DNA of 64,000 nt from Lutraria lutraria (GCA_964023205.1 OZ026845.1:1064001-1128000); one strand, 5' to 3'; numbered from the stretch's first letter, positions 1-11,360 are shown. The notes: generated by a model not told the origin, from the letters alone. Translations and numbers: made by a program.

Positions 1-29
1 TCTGTAAAAACTGGTTCAAGTCTGCCAGG

Positions 30-305
30 TTATCTCCTATTTCCCCCCTCGCCAAAAACATTTCCAAGCATCGGGTACTGATAACCTATGCGGTGTGCTG
101 ATACTACCACATCATCTCCATCTGTACCTTCGTGTAAGACATTTACTTTTGTTGTACTGGCTTTCTTCAAGTGAACGTCAGCTTTAGCTCCACTATTTTT
201 AATGTATGTTCCAGATTCTTTCTTCACCTTCTTCTCATCAAATGCTTCTGATATTCTAACAAAATCATCAGGTGAATCTATCCTCGGTTTCACTCCTAAC
301 ATCAT
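30..305 (-). CDS. Small hypothetical ORF
   Basis: This is an ATG-initiated ORF of 91 codons that is rich in Lys, Asp and Gly. I recognise no domain and see no signal peptide or membrane segment. It could be a complete small gene, an exon of a gene running off the left edge, or a chance frame. The sequence beyond it is too short to test for splicing. Nothing nearby indicates a function. Confidence 0.3.
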   Translation of the reverse strand: MMLGVKPRIDSPDDFVRISEAFDEKKVKKESGTYIKNSGAKADVHLKKASTTKVNVLHEGTDGDDVVVSAHRIGYQYPMLGNVFGEGGNRR

Positions 306-479
306 AATGGTTTAATTAACTTCCTTTCTTCTAATGATAGTGCTGATGGTATCACTGTTGGGTCCTTTTCATGTTCCTTTATCTCTATCTTCTACAATCT
401 TCGCTTCCACCATAGTTACTATCACAATTCTATGCTAATTCACATAATAACCACTTTCACAAATAATTCATTTCACTAT

Positions 480-770
480 GTATTACTTCACAATTTCACT
501 TGAACACTGTATCACTTCACTATGTATCACTTCACTATGTATCACTTCACAATGTATCACTTCACAAATAATTCACTTCACTATGTATCACTTCACAATA
601 TCATTTCACTATGTGCCACTTCACAAATAATTCACTTCACTATGTATCACTTCACAATATCACTTCACTATGTATCACTTCACAAATAATTCACTTCACT
701 ATGTATCACTTCACAATATCACTTCACTATGTATCACTTCACAATATTACTTTACTGTATCAATTTATTA
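480..770. repeat. Short tandem repeat, CACTTCACTATGTATCA type
   Basis: Variants of cacttcactatgtatcacttcacaa recur about a dozen times, interspersed with cacaaataattcacttcac. Frames stay open across it only because the repeat is poor in stop codons. No gene is supported. Confidence 0.8.
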
Positions 771-1599
771 TAAAACAAATTCAATTTCCAACCAAAATGT
801 TCAAATTATTATGACCATATGTAATTGAATTTAAAAACGTACAACAATATAAAACACATCACAAGAGTTCCAGTGTGGATATTAGCAAATAATAATAAAC
901 AACTTCACATCACCTATACATGTATCATATTATCATTCACAATAAATGTATGTGAAAATATTTAAATGATTAGGTTAAACACTAACTGGTTCCTATAAAC
1001 AGATACTGTTTACGATAATGAAACCTAAAATAAGTATCACCAAATATTTAGCAATCACTAGTGCACCTAATATAAGTAGTACAGTTGTTGGTAAAAAGAT
1101 ATACATGTATTTAAGTATGGCAGACGACAAATTAATTTACTAGAACAAGGATCGTAATAATTCGTCAAATTATCAACAAAGTAGATTAATAAATTAAATG
1201 ATCAGCACATTTATTTACATAAGTACGGTAACTCTTAACCAATTAAATATATACTTATTAATTAATCTAAGTAAATATGTAAATGAATAATTAAATAAAT
1301 AAAGTAATTGTTTGACAAGCACTCTTATTTACATAAGTACGGTAACTAATTAATAATGAAAATGTTAAATTAAATTCACTCCAATCAAATAATAAATGAA
1401 AATAACAAATTATAATATTCAAGTGGGCTTATATAAATGTACGGTATCAATGGTGCATTCAACAAACAAGGTAATCCAATTTTGATGTTCAACTACACCG
1501 TAGTATAATTCAATTAATAATTTTTAATTCTTATCGAATAGTTCTCAAAAATTAATCCGATTCCTCAAATCAAATTAATTTCAAATTTCATCAAAATTT
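771..1599. other. AT-rich intergenic stretch
   Basis: The sequence is AT-rich, with a repeated phrase around cttatttacataagtacggtaac near 1205-1235 and 1322-1346. I see no ORF, RNA gene or element boundary here. Confidence 0.5.
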
Positions 1600-1990
1600 G
1601 AAAAAAAAAAAAAATTCAATATCTTAAATAAAAAAATTGATATATCAAATTCCGATTTTAAATGAATGTATAGGGATTTAAGTATCTCATTTCTTTCAAT
1701 ATTACCGAAAATGTTTGTGAAGCACAATCTATAACATTGTTTTAAACAAATTGATAAATCGTTTACCATCAACAGTTTCTTAGTTATTATTAAGTAAATA
1801 ACTAAATCCAAACTCATCTAATATTTTTTTTACAATATAGACCCATTTTTTTCTTCCGTCATGATAATGAAATAAGGAATGTAAATATACTGTTTACAGC
1901 AAAAGTTATTTGTTCTAATGATTTTAACCCAACATTCCATAACTTGAACAAAACGATTGACATACAGAGGGTACCGTCCTAATTCCCCGT
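1600..1990 (-). mobile_element. LINE-A, 3' fragment (separated by nested LINE-B)
   Basis: This stretch matches 31190-31535 closely, including the same peptide phrase (KKLLMVNDLSI then NIFGNIERNEILKSLYI). It is the downstream part of a minus-strand non-LTR retrotransposon ORF. The match stops at the phrase ctaattccccgt and resumes at 5040, so LINE-B has split it. The reading frame is broken, so it is a dead copy. Confidence 0.75.
1979..1990. repeat. Target-site duplication of LINE-B, left copy
   Basis: The 12-mer ctaattccccgt occurs here and again at 5040-5051, exactly flanking LINE-B. The uninterrupted LINE-A copy at about 31520-31545 has it once. Confidence 0.85.
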
Positions 1991-4900
1991 TCAATTCAAT
2001 TCAATTCAAAGTTTATTTGTACAAAAGGCCATCAGCCCATACACAATACATGCTTATACACTTTATCATCCCAATATGTTACAAGATAATATATATGCTA
2101 CAAAATACATGTTCTTACACGGAATAGCGTCCCAATATTTTACACAATTCATGTTCTTACTGCAGAATATCATCACAAAGATACAATTGTGTAGTATATA
2201 CAACACAGTTACTAACAATATCCATTGGTATCCAACATTTTTTTAAATTGTTTTTTTATATATATATAAATCAAAGTATACATGTATATGTATTTTCTAC
2301 AGTAATTATATGTAACCGGTATCAAAATCTTAAAATTACAAACCATTGCGTATTATTCTCATTAAAAAATTGCTAAAAACTCTTCCCGTTTCTTTAATGA
2401 AAAATACAAATACATAGCTAAGTTTCGAATAACTGTTTCATTTCTATTTGACATAAGTAGATAAAAACTAGCTATTGATGGGTTATTTATATAATAAATT
2501 GGGATATATCTGTCATGTAAATCGCTGTACAATGGGCAAATAAGAATAAAATGCCATTCATCCTCTAAACAACAATATTCACAATAAGGACAATTTCGAT
2601 ATTCCCTTTCAATACCAAGGTGTCTGCCCTTTTCAACCATAAGAGGATGGGCAGAGCTTCTGAAATTTGCAAAACACTTTCTAAACCTATCAACCTCTAA
2701 AGCAGTAACATATTTTTCAACATCATAGTTTTGTTTGAATGAAGAATAATAATAAAGTTTTGAACTTAGTGCACATTTAGATCTCCAAAGTTGAATATAT
2801 TGATCTGTTAATCTTTGGGTATATTGCAGAAGAAATAGTTTTTGATTAATGACAGACTGTGATTCCCACACATATCCGAAACCATTACCATAAAGATTTA
2901 ATCTAACATCCGTTACCCAATTTTTATGTCCTACATTATCATAATATAAAAGCATTTCATAACATAACCTCACATAACGACTCTTTGGTAAATTTATAAG
3001 ACGTAGCCAGTATTTAATACAACGTTTTGATGCAAATATATACATAGGCAGTCTACCAACATCTCCCATAACAGCATCATTACTTGCAAAATTGCTAACG
3101 TTTAACAGACGTTTGGATGCATACACTTGTAATTGTTCGATATATTGAGGCTTTTTAAGTCCCAAAAGTTCACTACCATATAGCATTATTGGTGCAATCT
3201 TTGTATCAAATATTTTAAAAAATGAGTTACGAGGCAAACAGTTAAATTGATGCAATGAGTTTAAAACATATACCAGAACTTTTTTTGCTTTCGAGCACAT
3301 AGCTTCAGCCATTTTATACGTGGAAAGTCTGTTCGTAAAAAATATTCCTACATACGTGAAACCATTAACAATTTCTAATTTCTGGTTTCCATACATCCAA
3401 TGTTCTCTTCTACTTAGTCCACCTCTCTTAAAAACCAGAATTTTAGTCTTGGAGTTATTAACAGTAAGTTTACTGGAATAACAGAATTTGTGTAAAATAT
3501 TTAATTGTTTTTGTAGCCCAATTACCGTATCTGCCATTAAAGCAATATCATCGGCAAACATTCATGAAAATATTTCTATTAAGTCTGGGAACAATTGTAA
3601 GCCTCTTGTACCTTCCTGACATAATAATTCGTATAATTCATTTATAAACATGACAAATAAGATGGGGCTCAAATTACAACCCTGTCTTAATCCAGTAGGA
3701 CATTGAAAACTGTCTGACACACCAAGATTTGTTCTTACTTTAGCTTTTACTGAAACATATATAGACTGTATTGCATCATAGAGTTTACCTTTGACACCTC
3801 CCTTTCTTAAGACATTATAGAGTACGGAACGATCAACTGAGTCGAAAGCTTTCTGAAAATCGACGAAAGCAACATAAATAGTTTTTCCTTTCGTGTTTAA
3901 ATATTTGTTAACTATTGCATAAAGAATGTAGGCATTATCAATTGTGCAATATCCAGCTCGGAAACCAGCTTGTGATTCACTTATTTTATTGTAAGCATTT
4001 GCATAAAAAGTTAATCGTTTTGTAATAATCGTAATATAAACCTTACTAAGGACGTCTATTAAAGCTATGCCTCTATAGTTGCTTGGATTGTTTACATTTC
4101 CCTTTTTGAATAAAGGTATTATAATAGTTTGTGTCCATTTATCTGGAAATTCACCCTTATCAAAAATTCTATTGAACAATCTACTTATGAATGGCAATAG
4201 AACCTGAACACCATATACTAATTGTTTTGATACCAGATTTCCACCCGCGGCTTTATCAAGTTTAAGATTTCCTATTGCATCACTTATTTCATCATAAGTT
4301 ATATTAGAATTGAAAACAGACTGCTCAATGTCATTAAGTTCATTTATACCAAAATTATTTGACTGATTTTCTAAATCCGCATTATCACCATTTTCATTAA
4401 CAGAAAATAAGTCACTAAAATGCTCAAACCAGGTATTCACTGATATATTAGAGTCTACTTTCGATTTATGACAAAGTAATTTAATTTCCCGCCAAAAAGA
4501 TTTTTGGTCCGTAATTGATGATTCCAACTTGTGTAGAATCTTTTTGTCGTATTCGTATCGCTTTTGCTTACATAAGTTTTTAAATTAATGTTTACTATCT
4601 ATATACTCTGTTAAATTCTGGTCACTTCTACACTTCCGGAATTTATTTAACAGTTTTCTTGTCTTCAGTTTTGCTGCTTTGCACTCTTTATCAAACCACG
4701 GCTTGCGATTTTCATAAATACGACGACTCGTGATTATTTTGAATGGAGCACTATTGTTTAAGATAGATTGCTCAAATTCATTTACAATAGCATTGATGTC
4801 ACAAGTTTCGTCATTCAACATAGTATCAACTGAATTAAATCTTCCATTTAGTATGTCTTCAGCCAAATACCTATTATAATCTGCACTATTGTCCTTGGTC

Positions 4901-5039
4901 AAATGATATTTTTCATGTATTTCTAAATTAATATTCCCCTTTCTTGCGTTATCATTTGGCCTTTGAATACCCAACCTTATTGGCAAGTGACAGCTTTCTG
5001 TTTGTGCTAAAATTTCAAAACTTTTCACTAAATCCATTA
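1991..5039 (-). mobile_element. LINE-B, 5'-truncated non-LTR retrotransposon inserted in LINE-A
   Basis: On the minus strand the element reads endonuclease-proximal linker, reverse transcriptase, C-terminal Cys/His region, 3' UTR, and a tail of (TTGAA)n type at 1991-2008. It is 5'-truncated at about 5039 and bracketed by the 12-bp duplication. The short tandem tail in place of poly(A) is typical of several APE-type LINE clades. I do not assign a clade. Confidence 0.85.
2362..5039 (-). pseudogene. LINE-B ORF2 remnant: reverse transcriptase with in-frame stops
   Basis: One minus-strand frame runs the whole length and is broken only by in-frame stops at 4585-4587 (TAA) and 3562-3564 (TGA). Visible RT features are VDFQKAFDSVDR (palm motif A region, about 3845-3880), GLRQGCNLSPILF (about 3660-3700) and FADDIALM (catalytic motif C, about 3535-3560). 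Near the C terminus there is a CPYC-x2-C...H...C cluster (about 2540-2600), which many LINE ORF2 proteins carry. The TGA sits directly before the FADD motif, so no functional RT can be made from this copy. Confidence 0.85.
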
Positions 5040-5051
5040 CTAATTCCCCGT
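5040..5051. repeat. Target-site duplication of LINE-B, right copy
   Basis: Second copy of ctaattccccgt, where LINE-A sequence resumes. Confidence 0.85.
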
Positions 5052-5530
5052 AGATAGCCGCGTTGCTTGTTGACTGTTTTACACCCAATATTGTCCTGCA
5101 AAATTCAAGATGAAAGCGTTCAAGTTCAAAAGATTTGGTTATTCCCCATATAGGACAACCGTAATTTAATATCGAGTCAACAAACGCGTCAAAACGTTGT
5201 AATGAAATATCAGGACGTATGTTATATTGTTTGATATTGTTTAATAAGATGTACACTGTCCTTAAGTCTTTGCCTTTTAGACTTTTGATACTTAGTACGA
5301 AGGTGCCCGTATAATTCAAAGTTACACCAAGGCAATTGAAATTATCAACAATTCCTAATAATCGGTTGTTATACTAGTAATAGAAAACTTCATTATTTTG
5401 TATGAGACCAACAACAATCTTAGTTTTCGCAGTATTGACTTCTAACCCCCATTTAATACAATAATCACAGAAAGAATTTAGACTAAAATGTAGGTCATCT
5501 GTTGAATCACCACATATGACCATGTTCTGG
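5052..5530 (-). mobile_element. LINE-A, RT fragment upstream of the LINE-B insertion
   Basis: Closely matches 31530-32010. The minus-strand translation includes LNYTGTFVLSIKSLKGK and FDAFVDSILNYGCPIWGITK, which is the connection region downstream of the RT palm. A frame change and several substitutions near 5370-5530 break it. Beyond 5530 I cannot follow the similarity. Confidence 0.75.
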
Positions 5531-6279
5531 CTCAGTAAATACTAATAAACGCATGAGAAGAAATACGTCTTTCTCGACCCAAAGACTAGACTGGGACACA
5601 AACGCGGGAATAAAGACTGGGACCCGCCAAAACTAAACACTCGAAACGGAGATTACAGAAACCGAAATGGACTCTAAAGACCGAAATGAACAAAGATGTG
5701 AAACATATGTTACATATGTTTAAACAAACATGAGTAAAATAAAAATTATCTCCCTTAAATTTGTGCAAGTGCTTATCTACAACCAACATACATGACGGAG
5801 ACGATCATACTATTCAATATTCGTTTCATGGTTATGGAATTCACTGCATGAAATTTGAGATTTACTCATAAATGTCAACAAATGTAACAAAATGTGGCAT
5901 ACAGTAACGTTTACTTTTGCTATCTCGGAAGATGATTTAGATTATATGCTACAAAATGTCATTAAAATGGAATATATTGAACACTTTAATTCCACAAAAC
6001 ATCATTACCGAGTACACATGGAATATCTTAAGCACTTACATTCCACAAAATGTGATTACACATGGAATATCATAAGCATTTATATGCCACATATGTCATT
6101 AAGTTCCTTTTTCTTCTATTTCGGATAAATTTAGAAAATGGCAATTTGAGCATTCAAAATAGCTTATTGTCCCTGTACAATAGCCATTTGATTAATATAA
6201 GGCACACATTAGTTCACATAATTGCTGACTGGAAATGAAAGAATGAGGTATGAATCCAGTATTTATACCAATTGCTCAG
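5531..6279. other. Gene-free stretch
   Basis: I see only short phrases repeated two or three times (catggaatat...cattccacaaaa at about 5969-6070). No ORF with recognisable content. Confidence 0.4.
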
Positions 6280-7110
6280 AACCTGACAGGAACGTACTGG
6301 GAACCTGTTGCAAACGTACTAAAGATTACTAGAGAGCAAAATTATAAACTAGTGCAGTATTCAGTAACGTGATGTGGACGTACTATGGTCATAGCATACA
6401 CCTGGTTAAGACAAAGTGAAATTTCACTGACGTAACAAGAGCGTAGTAACAACCCAGTGAAAACGCATTGAAAACCGCTTGCTGTCTTTTCAAGTCCGCG
6501 CCACGCTTGTACTGCGTCAATGAAGTTCCTACTAGGTTTGAGTCACGTCCTGGTTACGTTCTTACTACGTAAGCACTGCGTCCTAATTTGACCACGTCCC
6601 CGCTACGTATTTTTGGCATGTCAAAAGACCCACCACGTCCTTCACGTCCACGAAGACCATACCACGCTTGAACCGGTTCCTACTGCGTCCTCATCACGTT
6701 CAACAGGTTCTTGCCACGTCCTGTGGAGGACGTAGTGCGAACATGGCCCTTGTATGACGGGGGTATTACACTAGGACCACGTTCGCACTACGTCAACCAC
6801 TTGAATCAACCTAAATCCTGTTATGTTCGTGCATGGCTTTTAGCAGTAAGAAGACCATTATGACCAGTTAAAACAAATGGACACATGATGCAGTATTCAT
6901 ACGGAGCTAGTGAACGCACAAATTAGCACATAGAAAGAGCGCAGTGCAGTATGTATGGACGTAGTGACAACGTGATTGTGACGTAGTATAAACGCAAATG
7001 ACCTAGTGTCAATGGGAAGCAACACGTGTAATGAACTTAATGGGATCGGAACGTGATAGACAGAGTGAAAACCTGGCAAGGACGTTGTAAGGACGTAGTG
7101 AGAACCTGAG
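6280..7110. repeat. Degenerate ACGT-rich short-period repeat with orientation switches
   Basis: The region is a run of degenerate units of roughly 9-12 bp built around acgta/acgtcc (for example ggaacgtactgggaacctg, cgtcctggttacgttctta). The bias reads one way at about 6280-6480, reversed at about 6480-6730 and forward again to 7110. It is much less AT-rich than its surroundings. No protein-coding signal is supported. Confidence 0.55.
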
Positions 7111-7929
7111 TGCATCATTGTTTTCGAGTTTTAATACAAACTTGTGACACCCTTTTTTCGGGTTACTATTCGGTTTGTTCAAACGTATGATTAGTTTCAT
7201 GACTTGATGTTTTTTTCACATTCAAATTAATATCAAGTTATGCAGGACTTAATTAAACCAAATGATATCAGATCAGCACAATGAATGTAATTTTGATTTT
7301 GAAATTGATTCTTTATGTACAAAAGGGTCATCAATTTCATTTTGTTTGGACACCATTGCCTGAACGCACCTTTGTTGAATAACATAGATAGATAGATATT
7401 TATTCCAACATAAGGCATAAAGCCCAACAGTTTACAATACGTATACAATTTACATAACATATACATTAAACAAAACATAGTATGGATTTCTACAATGGTA
7501 AATAATTATAAGCTGTAGTAAGCTGTAATGGCGGATCTTTTTTTAATAGATAACTTATGGGAACATAAAAGAAATAAAAATTTAACCATATTGCAATGAA
7601 ATGAAGAGAAAAGTGTTAAACACGTTTTAGATCATAGTTACAGGGCTTCGTCACGTAATTTGAAACATTTATGAATATATACCGAAAGTTGTTTATTTAT
7701 TGTTTCATTTTCTATACATTAATAACAATTATATCAAAACTGTGATTTTTTCTTTTAGATATATGTATGTATGCATCGTTTATTTCTTCATTATTTCATG
7801 TCGTGACATTTTCAGAATAATAAATTATTTGTTTGAACAATCATATTTTGTAACAGTCAAGAACCATACATAAATGTCAGCCATGTCAAATTAAAAGGGT
7901 CGCATACTTACTGACTTACTAAATGCAGT
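7111..7929. other. Gene-free AT-rich stretch
   Basis: No ORF or element is recognisable. A short (gata)n run lies at about 7386-7400. Confidence 0.4.
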
Positions 7930-9075
7930 GTTAATTAATTAAGGTATCTGGCTTGGATGTCAGGTCAAATCAGGTTTCACCAATTTATACATTTAAAGAC
8001 GCAACTTCCGATCAGACTGTCGGATGCAAATGAACTCTCGCTCTACATTGTTTTATCAAATGAACTCTCGGTCTCTCTTTTTTGTTTTATCAGTGATAGA
8101 CATACAGTAAATGCTGACTTACTGTACTGAACCTATAAATAGCTGAAGCAGACGATGGGTTTAAACCACATAAACTCATCCCTCTAATTCAAATTTGAAT
8201 TTCTGAAATAAATTGTTTCGAAAATATAAGAACCTAAACCTTCATACATTTTGAAGTTTCTTATCTGGACTAATAAAATAATCATTTTGCTTCATTCAGA
8301 ATGTTTTTCAGTGATAAAAAACACCATTTAACATCATTTTTTCAAAAATCTATCCCTGAGCTGAAAACAGTTTAAAAAACAAGGGAAACCACCCACCAGC
8401 CACTACCTGCCTTTTATACCCCTGTTGGGTTTTTAAAAACTAAAACATAATTATATACTAAAATAAACCCTCTGTATAAAGTGCATTTCAAGTAATTTGA
8501 AACAAATATTACATTTGATTGGTCTTCTATAAACCAATATCGCACGTAATTTACAATTTTTTGAACAACCATAACTACTCTGTATATAGGCATATATTAC
8601 AACAAGTAGCCTTAAAATGACTATAAATGTATAAAACAGGGAACCGTGCCCCAGCTTTTTGATAACGTCCTCCGTTCGTTAGATACTAGACTTTAAAGAA
8701 ATTCCGTACCCAGAACCCCGCTGTTTATTAGATAAAAAAGAAAAGAAGTGTCAAAATTTTGAGGCACGGTTCCCTAGATTAACATTTCCGCTACAAAATA
8801 CCGAAACCCGAAAAAATGACACCTACTGTGTTTTTTTAAGCTGAACAATTAACAATTAAAGTGTCGGAACATTATCGTCTCATGAAATCAACGTATTTGA
8901 CGCACCCCATTCAATTTTGGTAGCCAACCAAAATCGCCTATGTTTACGGTTCATTAACAGTTGAAACCACGCCCAGGTTTGATGTCTAGTAAGAGATTTT
9001 ATGACAATTTTTTGTCATTAATGAATTAATAGCATCATATCGTACCAATACAATGCACATCACGTTAGAGATATT
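7930..9075. repeat. Dispersed host repeat, copy A left part (target of the Polinton)
   Basis: The sequence is alignable by eye to the reverse complement of about 60610-61360, including the phrases ggcttggatgtcaggtcaaatca, gggaaccgtgccc, gacacctactgtgtttttttaagctgaacaattaacaatta and catcacgttagagat. Partial copies lie at 39793-39835 and 51020-51165. It is interrupted at 9075 by the Polinton and continues at 26925. Confidence 0.8.
9070..9075. repeat. Polinton target-site duplication, left (GATATT)
   Basis: GATATT directly abuts the left terminal repeat and recurs at 26919-26924 against the right one. Six-bp duplications are the known signature of Polinton integration. Confidence 0.92.
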
Positions 9076-9341
9076 AGTAGTAGTCGGCGATACCCTGGGA
9101 CCCATGCCTCCTGGGACCCATGCCTCCTGGGACCCATACCTCCTGGGACCATATAGAATATAGAGTAAATAGATTAAGGTGGGTCCCCAAAGTAAACAAA
9201 ATTGTGACAAATTAGGACAAATTGGAATCAAATTTGAAATCAATATTTGGTGCTCAAAATAGTATGAATTTTAGGAAACTTCTGGGACCATTGTTTTGTG
9301 TGTGTGTAATAGACTAAATATTTATTTGAGACAATGAGAGA

Positions 9342-9352
9342 ATTTTCTTTCG
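9342..9352 (-). promoter_or_regulatory. Putative histone downstream element (U7 type), left end
   Basis: On the minus strand this reads CGAAAGAAAAT, 12 bases beyond the second stem-loop of the Tyr/Gln repeat gene. Purine-rich elements at this distance pair with U7 snRNA in metazoan histone pre-mRNAs. That function is inferred here. Confidence 0.6.
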
Positions 9353-9364
9353 AAAAGACATGGT

Positions 9365-9409
9365 GGCCCTGAAAAGGGCCGTTGGTGGTTGGTGGCCCTG
9401 AAAAGGGCC
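9365..9409 (-). terminator. Tandem histone-type 3' stem-loops (left end)
   Basis: Two hairpins at 9394-9409 and 9365-9380 each read GGCCCTTTTCAGGGCC on the minus strand, flanked by CCAAC and ACCA. This matches the metazoan replication-dependent histone mRNA stem-loop: 6-bp stem starting GG, 4-nt TTTC loop, ACCA flank. They lie 38 bases after the stop of the minus-strand gene at 9447-10166, in sense orientation. Confidence 0.85.
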
Positions 9410-9446
9410 GTTGGTCGTGGTTTCTTCATAGCTGTTAGTCGGATCT

Positions 9447-10166
9447 TCATTTCTTTATTTCTTTACCATATTTGCCCCGAGGTTGTTTCTCAAGGTCATG
9501 TTTTCGTTTCTTCGTTTCTGTCATCTCCGGTTTCTTTTTGTCATGCTCCGGTTTCTTTTTCTCATGCTCATGTTTTCGTTTCTTTGAATCATACATAAAC
9601 TGTACAGGTACAATCATTTCTTGTGGCTTAAACCGTACTTCTTGATTTTTCATGAGTCTGACCATCTCTTGCATGACTTGATTCATCTGTACCATTTCTT
9701 CCTTGATACCTTGTAGAACAGACAATCCCGTTGTAGGCTTTGTATCACCCATTGTATTAGACTGTTTATCCGTCATAAGCTGTGTATTCGTCATAGGCTG
9801 TATAGGCTGTGTATTCGCCATAGGCTGTATAGGCTGTGTATTCGCCATAGGCTGTATAGGTTGTGTATTCGTCATAGTGGGTTGTACATCTACCATAGGC
9901 TGTACATCTACCATATGTTGTATTGGCTGTACATCTACCATGGACTGTATTGGCTGTACATCTACCATGGACTGTTGACTGTACTTAGGCAGGCTGTACT
10001 GTGGTTGACTGTATTGGCTGTACTGTGGTTGACTATACTGTAGTTGATTGTACTTTGGCTGGTTGTACTTCGGTTGGTTGTAATGCATACCCGCATTCTG
10101 GTCTATCAACTCAGCCGATTCTAGTGCTTCTCTCAATACATCGTATGGCATGTTGAAGGACTCCAT
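9447..10166 (-). CDS. Tyr/Gln-repeat protein with basic tail (accessory)
   Basis: The product is 239 aa from the ATG at 10166. I chose this start because a TATAAA lies just upstream (10202-10207), so a longer upstream frame would begin before the transcript. The N-terminal 25 residues look folded. They are followed by a Tyr/Gln/Pro array (units like YNQPK, YSQPQ; residues about 28-62), then MVDVQPIQ and MTNTQPIQP repeats (about 66-130), a short Met-rich amphipathic helix (about 150-180), and a Lys-rich tail with KKRKHE and KKKPEHD repeats suited to nuclear localisation or nucleic-acid binding. No family is recognised. The low-complexity repeats suggest self-association. The gene ends in tandem histone-type stem-loops. 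Confidence 0.75.
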   Translation of the reverse strand: MESFNMPYDVLREALESAELIDQNAGMHYNQPKYNQPKYNQLQYSQPQYSQYSQPQYSLPKYSQQSMVDVQPIQSMVDVQPIQHMVDVQPMVDVQPTMTNTQPIQPMANTQPIQPMANTQPIQPMTNTQLMTDKQSNTMGDTKPTTGLSVLQGIKEEMVQMNQVMQEMVRLMKNQEVRFKPQEMIVPVQFMYDSKKRKHEHEKKKPEHDKKKPEMTETKKRKHDLEKQPRGKYGKEIKK

Positions 10167-10198
10167 GCTAGCTAATGAAAAAATAGTGTCTGCGCCGG

Positions 10199-10210
10199 GG
10201 GTATTTATAC
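10199..10210 (-). promoter_or_regulatory. TATA box for the Tyr/Gln-repeat gene
   Basis: The minus strand reads GTATAAATAC here, about 35 bases upstream of the ATG at 10166, implying a very short 5' leader. A GGCGCGAT phrase (weak E2F-like) lies about 20 bases farther upstream at 10222-10229. Confidence 0.6.
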
Positions 10211-10235
10211 TTTTTGCCTTATCGCGCCAGTGTTC

Positions 10236-10384
10236 TATAAGGTCAAGGTCAATTGTGACAAGTTTTTTTTTTGAATAAGTGTGACACTTCAAGTTTTTTT
10301 TTTGTAGCAGTGTGATACTTCAAGCAGTTTGACACGTCAAGGTCAATTGTGACACGTCTAGGCCGACACTTCAAGGTCTACTTT
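10236..10384. promoter_or_regulatory. Upstream control region with TCAAGGTCA and GTGTGACACTTCAAG repeats
   Basis: TCAAGGTCA occurs at 10243-10251 and 10337-10345, with a near copy at 10371-10379. The 16-mer AAGGTCAATTGTGACA occurs twice, at 10245 and 10339. GTGTGACACTTCAAG-like units recur between two T-tracts. TCAAGGTCA is the extended half-site bound by monomeric nuclear receptors of the ERR and FTZ-F1 (NR5A) groups. Use by such receptors is inference. Confidence 0.5.
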
Positions 10385-11250
10385 GTACACATCATACTAA
10401 CACAGCACTTTGTAGAAAATACATCATACAATCACAGCACTTTGAATACATTTGTGGGAAATACTTTGTACATCACACATCATACTATCACAGCACTTAT
10501 ATTTGTGGGAAATACTTTGTACATCACACATCATACTATCACAGCACTTATATTTGTGGGAAATACTTTGTACATAACATACTAACACTTTGAATACATT
10601 TGTAGGAAATGCTTTGTACACGTTATACTATCACTTTGTACACGTTATACTATCACAGCAATTTGAATACTGTATACTTAATATATACTATCACAGCACT
10701 TTGAATACATTTGTTGAAAATGATTGTACATCACACATCATACTATCACAGCACTTTGAATACATTTGTGGGAAATACTTTGTACATAACATACTAACAC
10801 TTTGCATACATTTGTGGGAAATACTTTGTACACATCATACAATCACAGCAATTTGCAGACTGTATACCTAATATAATATAATCACAGCACTTATATTTGT
10901 AGGAAATACTTTGTACATAACATACTAACACTTTGAATACATTTGTAGGAAATGCTTTGTACACGTTATACTATCACTTTGTACACGTTATACTATCACA
11001 GCAATTTGAATACTGTATACTTAATATATACTATCACAGCACTTTGAATACATTTGTTGAAAATGATTTTACATCACACATCATACTATCACAGCACTTT
11101 GAATACATTTGTGGGAAATACTTTGTACATAACATACTAACACTTTGCATACATTTGTGGGAAATACTTTGTACACATCATACAATCACAGCAATTTGCA
11201 GACTGTATACCTAATATAATATAATCACAGCACTTATATTTGTAGGAAAT
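10385..11250. repeat. Non-coding repeat array with TGTGGGAA motifs and a 343-bp tandem duplication
   Basis: Units of catcatactatcacagcac plus tttgtgggaaatactttgtac recur throughout. A block of about 343 bp starting near 10540 is duplicated almost exactly near 10883 (offset 343), and a third copy begins near 11226. TGTGGGAA, the CSL/RBP-J/Su(H) site, occurs exactly at 10453, 10504, 10555, 10767, 10813, 11110 and 11156. Open frames here are by-products of the repeat. It could be an enhancer or a replication-related region; the sequence cannot decide. Confidence 0.75.
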
Positions 11251-11350
11251 GTTATAATCAAATGTTTATAGAAAACATACCTCACACCGTATATTAAGTT
11301 TGTATTTGGTGTTATCAGATAGGACTGTAAATATTGACAATATGAGAGTG

Positions 11351-11360
11351 ATTCTTTCTG
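11351..11360 (-). promoter_or_regulatory. Putative histone downstream element (U7 type)
   Basis: The minus strand reads CAGAAAGAAT 11 bases after the second stem-loop of the coiled-coil gene. This is close to the AAGAAAGA core known from histone genes. Confidence 0.6.

Larger units (their letters stand above)
9076..9413 (+). repeat. Left terminal inverted repeat
   Basis: Matches the reverse complement of 26613-26918. The left copy is longer. It has one extra unit of a 16-17-bp internal repeat (cctcctgggacccatg, about 9107-9135) and an extra attaggacaa at about 9212. The inner end contains the two histone-type stem-loops. Confidence 0.93.

Noticed and set aside
10349..11214. ORFs of 78-93 codons in the TGTGGGAA array
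   Set aside because: They repeat with the 343-bp duplication and encode only low-complexity repeats.
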